From Anaerosalibacter bizertensis (lineage in GTDB: Bacteria > Bacillota > Clostridia > Tissierellales > Sporanaerobacteraceae), in NCBI RefSeq assembly GCF_009696605.1, contig NZ_VULR01000010.1, positions 1-64,000 on the forward strand: a stretch of DNA of 64,000 bases. Direction: 5' to 3'. A program made the translations under genes and the position numbers. Shown one piece after another: positions 1-7,853 of the stretch; position 1 is the stretch's first letter, and each line of letters starts with the position of its first letter. The notes under the pieces were generated by a model. The model searched no databases, was not told where the DNA came from, and worked only from the letters and a program-made list of their open reading frames with translations.

Positions 1-160
1 AGTAGGCACTAGTTAAAAAACTTAAATTCATCTCCTCAATAATATTGTGCACCAGGAAAACCTCGTCATCCATATCAAAATTATTAGTCAAATCAAAACT
101 AAAAGATAGTTGCATTTTTTTGATTTTTGCTTTATGATTAAATTTAGTATGGTTTTTCAT
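1..160 (-). CDS. Transposase N-terminus (partial, runs off the left edge)
   Basis: An open frame of 53 codons starts at ATG 160 and continues leftward without a stop. The peptide contains LSFSFDL followed by an acidic segment and IIEEMNLSFL, like the N-termini of DDE transposases of IS1182-type elements. A TATAAT on the minus strand at 175-170 sits only about nine bases before this ATG and there is no clear SD, so translation may be leaderless or begin at the internal ATG at 115. The catalytic domain is not visible and identification rests on a short stretch. Confidence 0.45.
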   Translation of the reverse strand, partial: MKNHTKFNHKAKIKKMQLSFSFDLTNNFDMDDEVFLVHNIIEEMNLSFLTSAY

Positions 161-179
161 TGCAGATAAATTATACTAA

Positions 180-217
180 AAAACAGGTCTTAGAGCCAGT
201 GCTCTTTGACCTGTTTT
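180..217. terminator. Perfect-armed hairpin inside the IS end
   Basis: Arms AAAACAGGTC (180-189) and GACCTGTTTT (208-217) enclose an inner AGAGC/GCTCT stem. A T-rich run follows on the plus strand. It lies between the IS tip and the transposase start, where IS elements often carry structures that block read-through transcription from outside. Confidence 0.5.
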
Positions 218-225
218 TATTTTAT

Positions 226-257
226 GGGTTGTTTATTTTGAAACAGCCCCTTTTTTA
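226..257 (+). terminator. Terminator-like hairpin at the IS tip
   Basis: GGGTTGTTT pairs with AAACAGCCC (one G-T pair) around a six-base loop, followed by a T run at 251-256. It coincides with the terminal repeat of the IS1182-like element and would stop rightward transcription leaving the element before ppsA. Confidence 0.5.
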
Positions 258-287
258 TTAAAAAAAATAAAAAAAATCATAAATAGT

Positions 288-316
288 ATGACACATATAA
301 TAATATATGCTATAAT
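288..316 (+). promoter_or_regulatory. Sigma-A-type promoter of the PEP synthase gene
   Basis: ATGACA (288-293) and TATAAT (311-316) are separated by exactly 17 bases and lie 32 bases before the start codon. The promoter is outside the IS end, so the insertion did not destroy it. Confidence 0.65.
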
Positions 317-347
317 ATATATATAATTATTTTCAGGAGGTGCCCCA

Positions 348-2708
348 ATGGGAAAATATAAATACATTAAATGGTTTAATGAAATTGATAAAAATGATAT
401 ACCAATAGTAGGCGGAAAAGGTGCTAATTTAGGAGAACTTACTCAAAAAGGAGTAGATGTACCACCAGGATTCTGCGTGACAGCAGGAGCTTATACAGAT
501 TTTATTAAGTTATCTAAATTAGAGGATAAAATAAAAGAAAAAATAGACGGGTTAGATGTAGAAGATTCTTCTGAACTTCAAAAGAGAGCGGCAGAAGTTA
601 GAGAACTTATAAATAACTGTGAGATTCCGAAAGAAATAAAAAGTGACATAGTAGATTCTTATAAAGAATTTAGTAAAAATGTGAAAGTTGAAAATCCAGA
701 AGTAGCTATTAGAAGTTCTGCAACAGCAGAAGACTTACCAGAAGCTTCTTTCGCTGGACAACAAGATACTTATTTACACATAAGTGGAGTAGAAGAAGTT
801 CTTAATTTTTCAAGAAAATGTTGGGCTTCACTTTGGACAGCAAGAGCTATATATTACAGAGAAAAACAAGGATTTAACCATTTTGAAGTTGCACTAAGCG
901 TAGTTGTTCAAAAAATGGTTAACAGCGGAAAATCAGGAGTAATGTTTACAGCAAACCCAGTAAACAGTAACAAGGATGAAATAATGATTAATGCAAGCTG
1001 GGGACTAGGTGAAGCAGTAGTATCAGGTACAGTAACTCCCGATGAATATATATTTAATAAAAATGATAAAAAGGTTTCAGAAAAACATATTGCTGAAAAA
1101 ATTACAATGATCGTTAAAAGTGAAGAAGAGGTAGGAACAGTAGAAGTTAAAGTTGGCGACTATTTAGGATTTGAAAAAGTAAATGAACAATGTTTAACTG
1201 ATGAAGAGATACTAAAACTTGCAGACTATGGAATGAAAATAGAAAATATGTATGGAAGCCATCAAGATATTGAGTGGGCATTTGATAAAGATACTAAAGA
1301 GCTTTATATATTACAAGCAAGACCAATAACTACATTAAAAGATGGAGGGGAGTCAAAAGCTGTGACTGAAAAAACTGAATTAACATCATTAGTAAGAGGT
1401 TTAGCAGCTTCACCAGGTATAGCTAGTGGAAAGGTGAAGAATATCAAAGATATAAGTGAAATTTCTAGAGTAGAAGATGGAGATGTATTAGTAACAGTAA
1501 TGACAAATCCAGACATGGTGCCAGCTATGAGAAGGGCTAGTGCAGTAGTTACTGATGAGGGTGGAAGAACTTGCCACGCAGCTATTGTATCTAGAGAGCT
1601 TGGTATACCATGTATAGTAGGAGCAAAGACAGCTAGTGAAGTTTTAAAAGAAGGAATGGAAATAACAGTAGATGCAACTAGGGGAGTAGTTTACGACGGA
1701 ATAGTTCTTCAAGAAGATAAAGAAGAAAAAGCTGAAGCTGCTTCAGGAGCTGCAGTTGTTAGTGAAGATTTAATAAACCAATTAGCACCTATAACTGCTA
1801 CTAAAATCTACATGAACCTTGGTGAACCTTCTATAATAGGAAGATATAAAAATCTACCTTTTGACGGAATCGGACTTATGAGAACTGAATTCATATTTAC
1901 AAATATGGTAGGTGCTCATCCAATGTACCTAGTTAAAACAGGTCAAGGAGATTTATTAATAGATAAAATGGCAGAGGGAATTACAGCAGTAGCACAAGAA
2001 ATATATCCAAAACCAATAGTTGTTAGACTTAGTGACTTTAGAACTAACGAATTTAGAGGACTTAAAGGTGGAGACGAAGTAGAACCAATAGAAAACAATC
2101 CAATGATTGGTTGGAGAGGTGTATCAAGATATATTTCACCAGAATATGAAGAAGGATTCAGACTTGAATGTAGAGCAATGAAAAAAGTAAGAGAAGAGTA
2201 TGGATTAACAAACGTATGGGCAATGCTTCCTTTTGTAAGAACTACATGGGAACTTAAGAAGGTAAAGCAAATAATGGCAGAAGAAGGCCTAGTTCAAGAC
2301 AATAGCTTTAAAATATGGATAATGGCAGAAGTACCATCTGTAGTATTTGAAGCAGAAGAGTTTGCACAACTTGTAGATGGATTTAGTATAGGAAGCAATG
2401 ACTTAACTCAACTTGTAATGGGAGCAGATAGAGATTCTGGTATATTAAATAATATGGGTTACTTTGATGAAAGAAATGAAGCGGTAAAAAAAGCTATTTC
2501 AATATTAATTAAAGCTGCACATAAACATGGAAAGACTATTTCAATCTGTGGTCAAGGTCCATCACAATACCCAGAATTTGCTGAGTTCTTAGTTCAACAA
2601 GGAATAGACAGTATGAGTGTAAACCCTGATACTGTAGCATATACAAGAAGATTAGTAGCTGGAGTAGAACAAAGAATGATCTTAAAGAAAATAAGAGAAG
2701 ATAGATAA
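348..2708 (+). CDS. ppsA: Phosphoenolpyruvate synthase
   Basis: This 786-residue cytoplasmic enzyme converts pyruvate and ATP to phosphoenolpyruvate, AMP and phosphate, the entry to gluconeogenesis. Domain order is normal: an N-terminal ATP-grasp domain (about 20-330), the swivelling phosphohistidine domain with GGRTCHAAIVSRELG (His410), and a C-terminal PEP/pyruvate barrel with SICGQGPS (catalytic Cys734). Length matches PpsA and is shorter than pyruvate phosphate dikinase (about 870-900). The ATG has AGGAGG seven bases upstream. It sits next to PFOR, which makes or uses pyruvate, and has its own promoter and terminator. PpsA is preferred to a rifampicin phosphotransferase because the barrel domain and its Cys are intact. 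Confidence 0.93.
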   Translation: MGKYKYIKWFNEIDKNDIPIVGGKGANLGELTQKGVDVPPGFCVTAGAYTDFIKLSKLEDKIKEKIDGLDVEDSSELQKRAAEVRELINNCEIPKEIKSDIVDSYKEFSKNVKVENPEVAIRSSATAEDLPEASFAGQQDTYLHISGVEEVLNFSRKCWASLWTARAIYYREKQGFNHFEVALSVVVQKMVNSGKSGVMFTANPVNSNKDEIMINASWGLGEAVVSGTVTPDEYIFNKNDKKVSEKHIAEKITMIVKSEEEVGTVEVKVGDYLGFEKVNEQCLTDEEILKLADYGMKIENMYGSHQDIEWAFDKDTKELYILQARPITTLKDGGESKAVTEKTELTSLVRGLAASPGIASGKVKNIKDISEISRVEDGDVLVTVMTNPDMVPAMRRASAVVTDEGGRTCHAAIVSRELGIPCIVGAKTASEVLKEGMEITVDATRGVVYDGIVLQEDKEEKAEAASGAAVVSEDLINQLAPITATKIYMNLGEPSIIGRYKNLPFDGIGLMRTEFIFTNMVGAHPMYLVKTGQGDLLIDKMAEGITAVAQEIYPKPIVVRLSDFRTNEFRGLKGGDEVEPIENNPMIGWRGVSRYISPEYEEGFRLECRAMKKVREEYGLTNVWAMLPFVRTTWELKKVKQIMAEEGLVQDNSFKIWIMAEVPSVVFEAEEFAQLVDGFSIGSNDLTQLVMGADRDSGILNNMGYFDERNEAVKKAISILIKAAHKHGKTISICGQGPSQYPEFAEFLVQQGIDSMSVNPDTVAYTRRLVAGVEQRMILKKIREDR

Positions 2709-2730
2709 AATTTAATAAAATATTTTTCCT

Positions 2731-2766
2731 AAAGCCTTGTATTCAAAATGAATACAAGGCTTTTTC
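2731..2766 (+). terminator. Rho-independent terminator of ppsA
   Basis: AAAGCCTTGTATTC and its exact complement surround a five-base loop, followed by TTTTT. Confidence 0.85.
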
Positions 2767-2786
2767 CATTTAGTATGTATTATTGT

Positions 2787-2814
2787 TTGACAAATGTTGA
2801 ATAATAAGTATAGA
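2787..2814 (+). promoter_or_regulatory. Promoter of the PFOR gene
   Basis: A perfect TTGACA (2787-2792) is followed after 16 bases by TATAGA (2809-2814), 22 bases before the start codon. Confidence 0.55.
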
Positions 2815-2836
2815 AAAATGGAATGGAGGTTTTTGT

Positions 2837-5800
2837 ATGACAAGAAGAATGAAAACTATGGATGGAAATGAAGCGGCTGCTTATATTTCCTATGCTTTTA
2901 CAGAATTAGCAGCTATTTATCCTATCACTCCTTCTTCACCAATGGCTGAATTGGTTGATTTATGGTCTAGCCAAGGGAAGAAAAATATATTTGATCAAAG
3001 GGTTAAAGTAGTGGAGATGCAATCAGAGGCAGGTGCATCAGGAACAGTTCACGGTTCGTTGCAAGGAGGAGCACTAACAACTACTTATACAGCTTCACAA
3101 GGGTTACTTCTTATGATTCCAAATATGTATAAAATGGCAGGGGAACTCCTTCCAGGAGTATTCCATGTAAGTGCTAGAGCAATAGCTACCCATGCACTAA
3201 GTATTTTTGGAGACCATCAGGATGTAATGGCAACTAGACAGACTGGATTTGCCTTATTATGTTCTAGTAGTGTTCAGGAAGTTATGGACCTGTCAGGTGT
3301 AGCCCATTTAAGCGCAATAAGTGGGAGAGTTCCTTTTTTACATTTCTTTGATGGTTTTAGAACTAGTCACGAGATACAAAAGATTGAAGTTATAGAATAT
3401 AATGAATTGGAAAAGTTAGTAGATTATAAAGCTATAGAAGAATTTAAAAATAGATCTTTAAATCCAGAGAGACCAGTAGTTAGAGGAACAGCACAAAACC
3501 CAGATATATATTTTCAAGGTAGGGAGATTTCTAATCCATACTATGAAAAATTACCTGAAATAGTAGAAAACTATATGAATAAGATAAATGATATTACAGG
3601 AAGAGATTATAAACTTTTCAACTATTATGGTCATCCAGAAGCTGATAGGATCATAGTAGCTATGGGTTCTGTTTGTGAAACTATAGAAGAAACAATAGAC
3701 TACCTGATTGAAAAAGGAGAAAAGGTAGGTCTCATAAAAGTTAGATTATATAGGCCATTTTCAGTAAAACATTTCAAAGATGTTCTACCAGAAACAGTGA
3801 AAAGTATAGCAGTATTAGATAGAACAAAAGAACCAGGGGCTTTAGGAGAACCGCTATACTTAGATGTAAGATCTGCTTTTTATAATTCAGATATAAAGCC
3901 TCTAGTAGTAGGTGGTAGGTATGGACTTGGTTCAAAGGATACTGTACCAGCAGATATAATAGCTGTATATAAGAATTTAAAAAAGGATGCTCCAAAAGAT
4001 CGATTTACTATATGTATAGATGACGATGTATCTCATACATCATTAGAAGTGAAGGATTTTGTTGACACATCTCCAAAGGATACTATTAAATGTAAATTTT
4101 GGGGACTTGGATCTGATGGAACTGTAGGAGCAAATAAAATGGCAATAAAAATAATAGGGGATAATACATCGTTATATGCTCAAGGATATTTCTCCTATGA
4201 CAGTAAAAAATCAGGAGGAACAACTGTATCCCATCTTCGATTTGGAAAAACTCCAATAAAATCTACTTATTCAGTCCACGAAGCTGACTTTATTTCTTGT
4301 CACAATAAATCCTATATATATCATTATGATATTTTAAAAGGATTAAAAGATGGAGGAACTTTTGTTTTAAATTGTCCATGGGAAGAGTATGAGTTAGATG
4401 AAAAGCTTCCTCACTATGTAAAAAAATATTTAAAGGATCATAATATAAATTTCTATATAATAGATGGGGAAAGTATTGCTCAAGAGATTGGATTAGGCAC
4501 AAGGATAAATATGATAATGCAATCAGCCTTTTTTAAATTAGCAAATGTGATTCCAATAGAAGATGCAATAAAATATTTGAAAGAGTTTATAGAGAAAACC
4601 TATGGTAAAAAGGGAGAAAAAATAGTAGAAATGAACAACAAGGCAGTAGATGAAGGAGTAAATAGTGTTGTAAAAGTAGACATACCAGAGGGTTGGGGAA
4701 ATATAGATGTACAAGAAGAAAAAGAAGAAGTAAAAGATGAACCAGATTTTGTAAAGAGGATTCAAAGACCTATGGCAAAATTGGAAGGAGATAATCTACC
4801 AGTAAGTGCATTTAAATATATGGAAGATGGAACATTTCCAATGGGAACTACTGCCTATGAAAAGAGGGGTATAGCAGTACTTGTTCCTCAATGGCAAACA
4901 GATAAGTGTATTCAGTGCAATCAATGTTCTTTTGTATGTCCTCATGCAGTTATAAGACCTTTTCTATTAGATGAAGAAGAGGTGAAAAATAAACCTGAGA
5001 CTTTTGAAACGAAAAAAGCTGTTGGAAAGGGATTGGAAGGACTAGAATATAGAATACAAGTAAGTCCCCTTGATTGTACAGGATGTGGAAACTGTGCAGA
5101 TATTTGTCCAGCACCAGGAAAAGCATTAGTAATGGTGAAGGCAGAAGAAGAAATTGAAAGACAGGTTGACAATTGGGAATATGCAGCTAACAACATTTCA
5201 TATAAAGATAATCTGATGAGTAAGACTATGTTGAAAGGAAGTCAATTTTCTAAACCATTACTTGAATTCCATGGGGCTTGTGCAGGATGCGGAGAAACTG
5301 CTTATTTAAAGTTAGTAACTCAACTCTTTGGAGATAGAATGATGATAGCCAATGCTACTGGTTGCTCATCTATTTGGGGTGCTAGTGCTCCATCTATTCC
5401 TTATACAACTACCAAAGATGGTAGAGGTCCAAGTTGGGCAAATTCATTATTTGAAGATAATGCAGAGTTTGGACTGGGAATGTATCTAGCTGTAAAACAG
5501 ACAAGGGAAAAACTTGCAAGTCTAATGGAAAAAGGTATAGAAGAAAATATTAGTAGTGAATGTACAAATATATTTAAAGAATGGTTAAATTATATGGATG
5601 ATGGTGAAAAATCAAAAGAAGTATCTGATAAACTGTTAAAGATCATTAGTAAGGATGAGTATAATGGAAACTCAACTATTGGAAAAATACTTAAATTAAA
5701 AGATTTTCTCGTGAAAAAGTCACAATGGATAGTTGGAGGAGATGGTTGGGCCTATGATATAGGATATGGAGGACTTGACCATGTGATTGCTACAGGAGAA

Positions 5801-6367
5801 GATGTAAATATCTTAGTATTTGATACGGAAGTGTATTCAAATACTGGAGGTCAGGCATCGAAAGCTACACCTACAGCTTCAGCAGCTAAATTTGCTGCTT
5901 CAGGAAAAGTAACGAAGAAAAAAGATTTAGGAAGAATGGCCATGACTTATGGCTATGTATATGTGGCACAAGTGTCATTAGGAGCAAATATGAATCAAAC
6001 CCTTAAAGCTATAAATGAGGCAGAGAACTACAAAGGTCCTTCACTTATAATATGTTATGCTCCATGTGTTGCTCATGGTATTAAGGTAGGTATGGGAAAA
6101 ACTGTAGAAGAAGAGAAAAAAGCTGTAGAATCAGGTTATTGGCATCTTTATAGATATGATCCAAGATTAAAGGAAGAAGGGAAGAATCCATTTATATTAG
6201 ATTCTAAAAAGCCAGAAAAACCTTTTAAAGATTTTATACTAGGAGAAGTAAGATACTCTCAAATAGAAAAAACATTTCCTGATTTAGCAGAAGAATTATA
6301 CGAAAAAGCTGAAAAAGATGCATCTGAAAGATATGAAGTATATAGAAAGCTTTCAGAAAAAAAATAA
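2837..6367 (+). CDS. nifJ: Pyruvate:ferredoxin (flavodoxin) oxidoreductase
   Basis: A single-chain 1176-residue PFOR that oxidises pyruvate with CoA to acetyl-CoA and CO2 and reduces ferredoxin; it can also run in reverse. The N-terminal half holds the pyrimidine-binding and CoA domains. Two ferredoxin-type 4Fe-4S motifs follow, CIQCNQC from Cys691 and CTGCGNC from Cys747, then the thiamine diphosphate domain beginning around GACAGCGET (814-822), whose Cys belong to the proximal cluster. The length is that of the full homodimeric enzyme. GGAGG lies eight bases before the ATG. It is monocistronic, with its own promoter and terminator, next to ppsA. Confidence 0.96.
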   Translation: MTRRMKTMDGNEAAAYISYAFTELAAIYPITPSSPMAELVDLWSSQGKKNIFDQRVKVVEMQSEAGASGTVHGSLQGGALTTTYTASQGLLLMIPNMYKMAGELLPGVFHVSARAIATHALSIFGDHQDVMATRQTGFALLCSSSVQEVMDLSGVAHLSAISGRVPFLHFFDGFRTSHEIQKIEVIEYNELEKLVDYKAIEEFKNRSLNPERPVVRGTAQNPDIYFQGREISNPYYEKLPEIVENYMNKINDITGRDYKLFNYYGHPEADRIIVAMGSVCETIEETIDYLIEKGEKVGLIKVRLYRPFSVKHFKDVLPETVKSIAVLDRTKEPGALGEPLYLDVRSAFYNSDIKPLVVGGRYGLGSKDTVPADIIAVYKNLKKDAPKDRFTICIDDDVSHTSLEVKDFVDTSPKDTIKCKFWGLGSDGTVGANKMAIKIIGDNTSLYAQGYFSYDSKKSGGTTVSHLRFGKTPIKSTYSVHEADFISCHNKSYIYHYDILKGLKDGGTFVLNCPWEEYELDEKLPHYVKKYLKDHNINFYIIDGESIAQEIGLGTRINMIMQSAFFKLANVIPIEDAIKYLKEFIEKTYGKKGEKIVEMNNKAVDEGVNSVVKVDIPEGWGNIDVQEEKEEVKDEPDFVKRIQRPMAKLEGDNLPVSAFKYMEDGTFPMGTTAYEKRGIAVLVPQWQTDKCIQCNQCSFVCPHAVIRPFLLDEEEVKNKPETFETKKAVGKGLEGLEYRIQVSPLDCTGCGNCADICPAPGKALVMVKAEEEIERQVDNWEYAANNISYKDNLMSKTMLKGSQFSKPLLEFHGACAGCGETAYLKLVTQLFGDRMMIANATGCSSIWGASAPSIPYTTTKDGRGPSWANSLFEDNAEFGLGMYLAVKQTREKLASLMEKGIEENISSECTNIFKEWLNYMDDGEKSKEVSDKLLKIISKDEYNGNSTIGKILKLKDFLVKKSQWIVGGDGWAYDIGYGGLDHVIATGEDVNILVFDTEVYSNTGGQASKATPTASAAKFAASGKVTKKKDLGRMAMTYGYVYVAQVSLGANMNQTLKAINEAENYKGPSLIICYAPCVAHGIKVGMGKTVEEEKKAVESGYWHLYRYDPRLKEEGKNPFILDSKKPEKPFKDFILGEVRYSQIEKTFPDLAEELYEKAEKDASERYEVYRKLSEKK

Positions 6368-6396
6368 GAGCAAGGATATCCTTGCTCTTATTTTAC
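6363..6396. terminator. Bidirectional terminator between nifJ and the DUF3787 gene
   Basis: A perfect 30-base palindrome (6363-6392, core GCAAGGATATCCTTGC) contains the nifJ stop codon and ends at the stop codon of the convergent gene. T-rich tails are present on both strands. Confidence 0.8.
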
Positions 6397-6584
6397 TTCT
6401 GATTTTGTTCAACCCATTCTTTTGCCCTTACTACTCCTTCTAGGGTAGGAATTGGTACTCTTGATTCTGGCTTTAGTCCCTTAATATCATAGTAAGCTGC
6501 TGTTTTTTGATTTTCTATAGGGATAGACATTTTTTTTTCTTTAAATCTATTGACATTTAAATTTTCATTATTGTTTTTAGCCAC
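6393..6584 (-). CDS. DUF3787-type small spore protein
   Basis: A 63-residue protein of the DUF3787 family (CDIF630_02480-type spore protein). The diagnostic part is ENQKTAAYYDI followed by SRVPIPTLEGVVRAKEWVE, close to the family's usual TAAW/SRVPIPS/AKEWVD pattern. The GTG at 6584 is chosen because AGGAGG lies about six bases upstream; the in-frame ATG at 6599 overlaps that SD and has none of its own. No membrane segment is seen. Family members are known from spore proteomes of clostridia, but the molecular role is unknown. Confidence 0.75.
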   Translation of the reverse strand: MAKNNNENLNVNRFKEKKMSIPIENQKTAAYYDIKGLKPESRVPIPTLEGVVRAKEWVEQNQK

Positions 6585-6657
6585 TCTATCCCTCCTCATA
6601 GTATATTATCTGCAGATATTTAAAAAATAAACTATAAGGTTTAAAACATATTTTATA

Positions 6658-7461
6658 TTAAAATCCAGGAATTACAGCTCCATTGTATTTTTCTTCAATA
6701 AATTTCTTTGTTTTTTCACTTTGAAGAGCTTTTATTAATTTTTGAAACTTTTCTTCTTTTTCTTCTCCAGCTCTTATAGCAATAATATTTGCATAAGGTG
6801 AATCTTTATCTTCTAGAATTAGAGCATCTTTTGTTGGAGTCATACCTGCTTCAATAGCATAGTTTCCATTGATTATAGCTCCATCTATATCTTTTAGTAT
6901 TCTTGGTAGTTGAGCAGCTTCCATTGGTTTAAAAGAAAAGTTTTTAGGGTTTTCTTCTATATCTTTTTCTGTAGCTGCAAGACCAGCATCTTTATTTAAC
7001 TTAATCAATCCATGTTTTTCAAGAAGCAAAAGTGCTCTTCCGCCATTGGTAGGGTCGTTAGGTATAGCTATAGTACTCCCTTCTTTAAAATCTTCAATAA
7101 ATTTATAGTTAGAAGAATATAATCCTAAAGGTTCTACATGAACTTTTCCAAGAGAGGCAATATCAATATTACGTTCTTCTTTGAAGTCATTCATATAAGG
7201 TTCATGTTGAAAGAAATTAGCATCGATTTCTTTGTCAGCTAAAGATAGATTAGGTTTTACGTAGTCTGTAAATTCTATTATTTCTAAGTTTACACCTTCT
7301 TTTGCAAGATCATCTTTAATATTTTCTACTATTTCCCTATGTGGTACAGGGGATACTCCTATTTTTATAGTATTTTCACTACCCTTTTTTTTCCCACATC
7401 CAGTAAGTAATGAAAAACTAAGAACTAAAATCAGTAATGATAATAAAATATTTTTTTTCAA
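6658..7461 (-). CDS. metQ: Methionine ABC transporter substrate-binding lipoprotein
   Basis: A 267-residue NlpA/MetQ lipoprotein that captures methionine outside the membrane for MetNI. The signal peptide ends with lipobox LTGC (lipid-modified Cys22). The mature part has the family start IKIGVSPVPHREIVENI and ends NGAVIPGF. TTG at 7461 is chosen because AGGAGG stands about seven bases upstream and the signal peptide then begins MKKN; a longer frame to 7527 would add an unlikely N-terminus. It is the third gene of a metN-metI-metQ unit but is separated from metI by an IS110 element, so riboswitch-controlled transcripts may no longer reach it. Confidence 0.93.
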   Translation of the reverse strand: MKKNILLSLLILVLSFSLLTGCGKKKGSENTIKIGVSPVPHREIVENIKDDLAKEGVNLEIIEFTDYVKPNLSLADKEIDANFFQHEPYMNDFKEERNIDIASLGKVHVEPLGLYSSNYKFIEDFKEGSTIAIPNDPTNGGRALLLLEKHGLIKLNKDAGLAATEKDIEENPKNFSFKPMEAAQLPRILKDIDGAIINGNYAIEAGMTPTKDALILEDKDSPYANIIAIRAGEEKEEKFQKLIKALQSEKTKKFIEEKYNGAVIPGF

Positions 7462-7497
7462 AATAAACTCCTCCTTGTACAATATAGTTATAATCAA

Positions 7498-7527
7498 ATT
7501 ACAGTTTTCCACTGTAATAATTATCAA
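7498..7527 (-). promoter_or_regulatory. Possible separate promoter and palindrome before metQ
   Basis: On the minus strand TTGATA (7527-7522) and TGTAAT (7503-7498) are 18 bases apart, about 37 bases before the metQ start. The stretch overlaps a palindrome ATTACAGT-N5-ACTGTAAT (7498-7518), which could be an operator or a hairpin. This would let metQ be expressed despite the insertion upstream. Confidence 0.4.
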
Positions 7528-7599
7528 TTTCTTAAATAATAATATAGTCTTCTTTTCTAATCATTAAATACATTTCTTTGGCTTCTCACCCTAGCCATA

Positions 7600-7850
7600 A
7601 GCCTAGTTTAATTTGGCCTGAACCATGACAACATTGTATAATTAATTATGGATTTGGAGGTTGATGAAACTCCTCCTAGGACGCCTTTAGGCGACTACCT
7701 GTAAAAAAGAGTATCTATCCATTCTCATAAGATTACATTATTTGGCTGGTTGAGGCCAGTTAACACTGGTTCCTCGTGTCACATGCAAGGTTGTGTACTT
7801 ATTTGAGAAGGAATGGATTTCTAAATCCAAATACTTTATTTAGGAGGTTT
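7600..7850 (+). ncRNA. Probable bridge RNA region of the IS110 element
   Basis: The long non-coding left end of IS110-group elements is known to encode a bridge RNA, whose two loops pair with target and donor DNA. Here the region carries several short hairpins: GGAG/CTCC (7656-7673), CGCC-TTTA-GGCG (7682-7693) and CTGG/CCAG (7746-7759), and no reading frame. Assignment is by position and structure. The RNA ends and the guide loops are not resolved. Confidence 0.4.
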
Positions 7851-7853
7851 CTT

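Larger units (their letters stand above)
1..250 (-). mobile_element. Right part of an IS1182-like insertion sequence, cut by the window edge
   Basis: Read on the minus strand, the element begins near 250 with GGGGCTGTTTCAAAATAA, which resembles the terminal repeats of IS1182-type elements. The transposase start follows at 160. Between the tip and the gene lie two hairpins (226-250 and 180-217). The other end is outside the window, so size and completeness are unknown. The family name is inferred from the tip sequence and the protein N-terminus. Confidence 0.5.

Noticed and set aside
5699-5760. Possible split of PFOR into separate subunits
   Set aside because: The frame is continuous for 1176 codons with all domains in the normal single-chain order.
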